DNA of 64,000 nucleotides from Zeimonas sediminis. Lineage in GTDB: Bacteria > Pseudomonadota > Gammaproteobacteria > Burkholderiales > Burkholderiaceae_E. The stretch is taken from the NCBI RefSeq assembly GCF_023721795.1, contig NZ_JAMQYE010000001.1, positions 806,001 through 870,000 on the forward strand. The letters run 5' to 3'. The translations under genes were made by a program, and so were the position numbers. Below are positions 60,464-64,000 of the stretch, piece by piece. The notes under the pieces are model-generated. The model was given only the letters and a program-made list of their open reading frames with translations. It searched no databases and was not told where the DNA came from. Positions within the stretch are counted from its first letter, which is position 1. Each line of letters starts with the position of its first letter.

Positions 60464-61813
60464 ATGAACGTTTCCCCCGAAGGGACGCCGCACGCGCGTG
60501 CGGCGACCTCCAAGATTTCCAGCATCCTCGTCACCGGTGACGGCCTGCTCGCGGACTCGCTCGCGGACGCCTTCCTTCGCGGCGGTGCGACCGTGCAGCG
60601 TGCGGCGGCGCAGCCTGTCGGCGCCTGCGCGGCTGCGGTCGACCTCGTCGTCGAGGCATCCCGGTCAGCCGCCAGCGAGCGGGCGCGCGCCCTGCATCGG
60701 CTCGAGCACCAGGCCCCCGCATCGGTCCCGATCGTCGCGGTGTCGACCATCGACCCCATCGCTGCCTTGGCGGGCGGCCTTCATGAAAGAGGCCGCCTGA
60801 TCGGGCTCGCGCTCGCTGCCGCCCCAGGCCCCGCTCGCTTCGCCGAGATCGTGCGGGGCGAGTCGAGTCCGGATGCGATCGATTCGCTGCGCACTCTCCT
60901 TGCGCATAGCGGCATCGACAGCATCGAGGTATCGGACGCCACGGGCTTTCATGCCCCCGGCCTGGCCCGGGCCTTCGCGAACGAGGGGCTCGCACTGCTC
61001 GGGGAAGGCATCCCTGCCGCCACGATCGAGCGTGCGGCGCACGAGGCCGGGTTCGCCGCGGGCCCGTTGGCGCTGATGGACGCAATGTCGCTCGAGGAGG
61101 CCGACCGGCTGTTGCATGACGCCGCGGACGGGCACGGCCACGATCATGGGCACGACCACGGACACGGACACGGACACGGACACGATCACCGACACGGACA
61201 CGATCACGGGCACGGGCACGGGCACGGGCACGGGCACGATCATTCGCACGGTCACGGGCACGATCATTCGCACGCGCACGGCCACGGTCACTGCTGCGAG
61301 GAGCACGGTCATCACCACGCGCCAGGGCACGAACATCACGATGCCCACCACGAGGCTGCACCGCCGCACGGCATGACCGAAGAAGCTGTGTACGTGCTCG
61401 AGAAGATGGCTCATGGCTTCGGGCGATTGGGCCGCGAAGCCGGCCGCGGCTTCTACGACTACGAGGACGGCGAGGAGCCCGAGCTGTGGTCCGGCCTGAA
61501 GGTGTTCGAGCGCCGCCGCGCCGCGGTTCCCGCCGAAGACCTGCGCGACCGCCTGCTCTACGCGCAGGCGGTCGCGTCCCTGCGCTGTCTTGCCTCCGGG
61601 GTGATCGCTTCGGCTGACGATGCGAACCGCTCGTCGATTCTCGGCGTGGGCTTCCCGCAGGCGCTCGGCGGCACGCTGGCCTTCGTCGAGCGCATCGGGC
61701 AGGCCGCATTCGATGCGCGCGCGCGCGAGCTCGCCGGGCGCTATGGCGAGCGTTTCACGCCCCCGGAGCTGCCTACCGGTCTCGGCGGGCGGGCGCCGGC
61801 AACGGAGAAATGA
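60464..61813 (+). CDS. Degenerate 3-hydroxyacyl-CoA dehydrogenase-like protein with His-rich insert
   Basis: A 449-residue protein with the layout of FadB-type dehydrogenase: an N-terminal Rossmann domain and two C-terminal helical domains (PLALMDAMSLEEADR, then GREAGRGFYDYEDGEE and ASADDANRSSILGVGFPQALGG). Key residues are lost: the nucleotide loop reads GDGLLADS instead of GxGxxG, and the HFFNP-type catalytic stretch reads LALAAAPG. Residues 223-297 are a Gly/His/Asp insert with 36 His and a CC pair in the loop before GRGFYDY. It is probably not an active dehydrogenase and may bind Zn, Ni, Co or Cu. It is followed 5 bp later by the NUDIX-MBL gene. Confidence 0.7.
   Translation: MNVSPEGTPHARAATSKISSILVTGDGLLADSLADAFLRGGATVQRAAAQPVGACAAAVDLVVEASRSAASERARALHRLEHQAPASVPIVAVSTIDPIAALAGGLHERGRLIGLALAAAPGPARFAEIVRGESSPDAIDSLRTLLAHSGIDSIEVSDATGFHAPGLARAFANEGLALLGEGIPAATIERAAHEAGFAAGPLALMDAMSLEEADRLLHDAADGHGHDHGHDHGHGHGHGHDHRHGHDHGHGHGHGHGHDHSHGHGHDHSHAHGHGHCCEEHGHHHAPGHEHHDAHHEAAPPHGMTEEAVYVLEKMAHGFGRLGREAGRGFYDYEDGEEPELWSGLKVFERRRAAVPAEDLRDRLLYAQAVASLRCLASGVIASADDANRSSILGVGFPQALGGTLAFVERIGQAAFDARARELAGRYGERFTPPELPTGLGGRAPATEK
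61133..61351. repeat. Histidine-coding CACGGN-type tandem repeat
   Basis: Imperfect 6-bp repeats of the CACGGG/CACGGA/CACGAT type encode alternating His-Gly and His-Asp pairs over about 150 bp, then a less regular His-rich stretch. It is in frame within the dehydrogenase-like gene. Short exact runs make it prone to replication slippage, always in steps of two residues. Confidence 0.85.
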
Positions 61814-61817
61814 GCCG

Positions 61818-63479
61818 ATGACGCCGGAAAGCCGCATCCGCCCCGGGAAGTACCTTCACGATCTGCGCGAGCCGGTAGCCACGCGCCCGGCCGCCACGGT
61901 CCTGCTGCTGCGAGACAGCGCCGCCGGACCGGAAGTCCTGATGACCCGGCGCTCGATGTCGGCGAGCTTCGCGCCGGGCGCCTTCGTGTTTCCGGGTGGC
62001 GTCGTCGACCCGCTCGACGCCTCGCCCGCCGCCCGCCGCGTGAGCGCTTCGCGTCCCGACCAGTCGCCCGAGACCCTCGCCTTCGTGACCGCGGCGGTTC
62101 GCGAGGCCTTCGAGGAACTGGGCGTGCTGCTGGCGCGACCGGCGCGGTCGGGTGTCGACCCGGCCAAGGTCGCGACGACGATGCCCCGCCACGACGATGG
62201 CAGCTTCTTCGAACGCGTCGCGGCGGCCGGCCTCACGCTGGCGCTCGACGAGGTCCACTGGCTGAGCCGCTGGATCACCGATCGCGACCTGCCGAAGCGC
62301 TTCGACGCGCACTTCTTCGTGGCGAAGATGCCCGAGGGGCAGGAGCCGGTCGCCGACGAAGGCGAGCAGTTCGAGCCGACCTGGGTGCTGCCGGCGCAGG
62401 CGCTCGCGCGACACGATCGCGGCGAGTTCGACATGATCTTCCCGACGATCCGCACGCTGCGCGCGCTCACGCGCTTCGAGGACGTCGCCGCGATCCTGCG
62501 CCACTGCGAGGAGAACCCCGGCAGGTGGTTCTCCTGCCCTCGGGCGGGGCTTCTGCGCGGTGAGGTCGCCCGCTTCAGCGAGGAGGAACTGCCCTTCGGC
62601 GAGCTCGAGCTCGTGAGCCCGGACGGCAGGATCGTCCACGAGCTCGACTGGCAGCACGAGCGGGCGGTGCCGCTGCTGCGACACGTGCAGCGACTGACCG
62701 CGCCCAACCCGGGCCGCATGACCGGCCCGGGAACGAACACCTACATCGTCGGCGAGCCGGGCGAATACCTGGTGATCGATCCGGGGCCCGACGAGCCGGA
62801 CCACATCGCACGGATCGCGGCGATCGTCGGTGACGGGCTGAAGGCGATCGTCTGCACCCATGCGCACCCCGACCACGCGCCGGGCGCCGCGCCGCTGAAG
62901 GCGCTGACCGGCGCGCCAATCCTGGGTCGCCCGACCGGCCCGGACTTCGACCCGCAGTGGGCCTTCGTGCCCGAGCGCACGCTGGAGGACGGCGAGTGCC
63001 TGCGCGTGGGCGACTCCACGCTGCGGGTGCTGCACACGCCCGGCCACGTGTCGAACCACGTCTGCCTGCTGCTCGAGGAGGACGGCCTGCTGTTCTCGGG
63101 CGACCACATCCTGAACGGCTCGACGACGGTGATCACGCCGCCCGATGGCGACATGCGCGACTACGTGGCCCAGCTGCACAGGCTGGCGCACGAGCCCTTC
63201 GACTACATCCTGCCGGCCCACGGCCACGCGATCGCGGCGGGCAAGAGGGAGGTCGCCCGGCTGATCGCGCACCGCATGGCGCGCGAAGCCAAGGTGATCG
63301 ACGCGCTGGGCACTGCCGGCAAGCCGGCGACCGTGGACGAGCTGGTGCTGACCGCCTACGACGACGTGGACCCGGTGATCAGGCCGGTGGCCAAGCGCTC
63401 GCTGACCGCGCACCTGCTGAAGCTTCGCGACGACGGCCTGGCCACGCTCGACGGCGAGCACTGGCAGCTGATCGGCTGA
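61818..63479 (+). CDS. NUDIX hydrolase fused to metallo-beta-lactamase fold hydrolase
   Basis: A 553-residue fusion. Residues about 20-250 form a NUDT19-like NUDIX domain: FVFPGGVVDP and, after an insert of about 35 residues, REAFEELGVLL, so the Nudix box is interrupted as in NUDT19 coenzyme A hydrolases. Residues about 290-500 form an MBL domain with metal ligands in CTHAHPDHAPG, LHTPGHVSNH, SGDHIL and LPAHGH. A winged-helix tail (TAGKPATVDELVL and HLLKLRDDGLATL) is as in LACTB2-like proteins. It may hydrolyse acyl-CoA derivatives or act on nucleotides or RNA. It is probably co-transcribed with the upstream dehydrogenase-like gene. Confidence 0.85.
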   Translation: MTPESRIRPGKYLHDLREPVATRPAATVLLLRDSAAGPEVLMTRRSMSASFAPGAFVFPGGVVDPLDASPAARRVSASRPDQSPETLAFVTAAVREAFEELGVLLARPARSGVDPAKVATTMPRHDDGSFFERVAAAGLTLALDEVHWLSRWITDRDLPKRFDAHFFVAKMPEGQEPVADEGEQFEPTWVLPAQALARHDRGEFDMIFPTIRTLRALTRFEDVAAILRHCEENPGRWFSCPRAGLLRGEVARFSEEELPFGELELVSPDGRIVHELDWQHERAVPLLRHVQRLTAPNPGRMTGPGTNTYIVGEPGEYLVIDPGPDEPDHIARIAAIVGDGLKAIVCTHAHPDHAPGAAPLKALTGAPILGRPTGPDFDPQWAFVPERTLEDGECLRVGDSTLRVLHTPGHVSNHVCLLLEEDGLLFSGDHILNGSTTVITPPDGDMRDYVAQLHRLAHEPFDYILPAHGHAIAAGKREVARLIAHRMAREAKVIDALGTAGKPATVDELVLTAYDDVDPVIRPVAKRSLTAHLLKLRDDGLATLDGEHWQLIG

Positions 63480-63516
63480 CCGCCCTGCCGGCTGTCGATG
63501 CCGGCGGCGCAGCGCG

Positions 63517-63552
63517 AAAAAAATCCCGGCCAGCCCGAAGGCTGCCGGGATT
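63517..63552 (-). terminator. Rho-independent terminator of pnp
   Basis: Read on the minus strand: AATCCCGGC-AGCC, loop TTCG, GGCT-G-GCCGGGATT, then seven T. The stem has about 13 pairs with one bulged base and a stable UUCG tetraloop. The T-run is on the minus side, so it ends pnp transcription; on plus the hairpin could also act weakly on the NUDIX-MBL message. Confidence 0.9.
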
Positions 63553-63636
63553 CCCGTTCGATCCGGCGCCGGTCCGTGTCTGGCGGCCCGGCCGGCGAAC
63601 CGGGCGCCTCGGCAGTCGAGGCGCCGCGGCGGCCGA

Positions 63637-64000
63637 TCAGCCTTCCGGCTGGCGGGCCGCGTCGTCGGCGGCGGCGGCCTTCATCGACAGGCGCAGGCGG
63701 CCCTTGTCGTCGGCCTCGATCACCTTGACGCGAACGACCTGGCCTTCCTTGACGTAGTCGGAGACCTGGTTGACGCGCTCGTTGGCGATCTGCGACACGT
63801 GCAGCAGGCCGTCGCGGCCCGGCAGCACCTGCACGATGGCGCCGAAGTCGAGGATCTTCAGGACCGTGCCTTCGTAGATCGCGCCGATCTCGACCTCGGC
63901 GGTGAGGTCCTCGATCATCTTCTGCGCGCGCTTGGCAGCGGCGCTGTCGACCGCGGCGATCGTGATCGAGCCGTCGTCCTGGATGTCGATCTGGGTGCCG
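63637..64000 (-). CDS. pnp: Polyribonucleotide nucleotidyltransferase, C-terminal part
   Basis: The frame is open to the window edge and the N-terminal catalytic RNase PH domains lie outside. Visible are the end of the KH domain ([18 protein letters not shown]) and the S1 RNA-binding domain ([38 protein letters not shown], then [13 protein letters not shown]). PNPase degrades RNA 3' to 5' by phosphorolysis. The C-terminal tail is short and ends 85 bp before a strong terminator. Confidence 0.97.
   Translation of the reverse strand, partial: GTQIDIQDDGSITIAAVDSAAAKRAQKMIEDLTAEVEIGAIYEGTVLKILDFGAIVQVLPGRDGLLHVSQIANERVNQVSDYVKEGQVVRVKVIEADDKGRLRLSMKAAAADDAARQPEG

Noticed and set aside
61133-61351. 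Tandem repeat as a CRISPR array
   Set aside because: The units are 6 bp, contiguous and in frame within a gene. There are no spacers and no cas genes.

Overview
The window is GC-rich, densely packed DNA from a betaproteobacterium, most likely Burkholderiales. That assignment is an inference from gene content: a SenB-type glycosyltransferase next to selD, a general secretion pathway with gspC divergent from gspG, a long-form indolepyruvate oxidoreductase beside a TRAP transporter, and a thyA-folA pair. Codon use is strongly G/C at third positions everywhere except one island at about 54.7-58.5 kb.

Layout. 1-1669: 3' part of an MltD-type lytic transglycosylase with LysM repeats. 1688-7320 (minus): yejABEF oligopeptide ABC importer. 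7348-12.6 kb and on to 14.4 kb (plus): fabI, then a selenium module made of a SenB-like selenosugar synthase, SelD/SenC, a TonB-C-like periplasmic protein and a PhnD/PhnC/PhnE-type ABC importer with a fused double permease, probably for a selenium oxyanion. 14.4-21.8 kb: LolD-like ATPase, FtsX-like permease, CrtC/AttH lipocalin-like protein and a MASE1/CHASE hybrid sensor kinase, all joined by stop-start overlaps. 21.8-33.4 kb: a type II secretion locus, gspGHIJKLMNDEF on minus and gspC divergent on plus; no gspO is present.

33.4-35.4 kb: TetR regulator, thyA, folA. 35.4-37.1 kb (minus): CYTH-CHAD protein with a 9-bp minisatellite. 37253-37328: tRNA-Arg(CCU). 37.3-41.7 kb (minus): amino-acid dehydrogenase plus E2, E1-beta and E1-alpha of a 2-oxoacid dehydrogenase, which together could deaminate and decarboxylate branched-chain amino acids. 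Then an ion channel, an IlvD/Edd dehydratase, a small unknown protein, and a LysR gene divergent from iorA-iorB-like and dctPQM genes (possible 2-oxoacid uptake and oxidation unit). 52.5-53.8 kb: anti-sigma and ECF sigma pair.

54.0-60.3 kb is the unusual part. A thioesterase gene is cut off after about 80 codons. It is followed by a hybrid sensor kinase (minus), a FeeM/AHL-synthase-like acyltransferase (plus) and a 7TM-PAS-GGDEF-EAL protein (plus). The central part of this block is clearly AT-richer than the rest, and both boundaries fall inside genes, at interdomain linkers. The two signalling proteins therefore look like chimeras of imported input domains and resident-type output domains. 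The divergent promoter region between the kinase and the acyltransferase carries two perfect palindromes. I consider this the best candidate for an undescribed signalling module (acyl-amino-acid type signal, histidine kinase, c-di-GMP output).

60.4-64 kb: a degenerate 3-hydroxyacyl-CoA dehydrogenase-like protein with a 36-histidine insert, a NUDIX-metallo-beta-lactamase fusion, a strong terminator, and the 3' end of pnp on minus. There is no CRISPR array, recognisable insertion sequence or integrase in the window, and no gene-free stretch longer than 300 bp.
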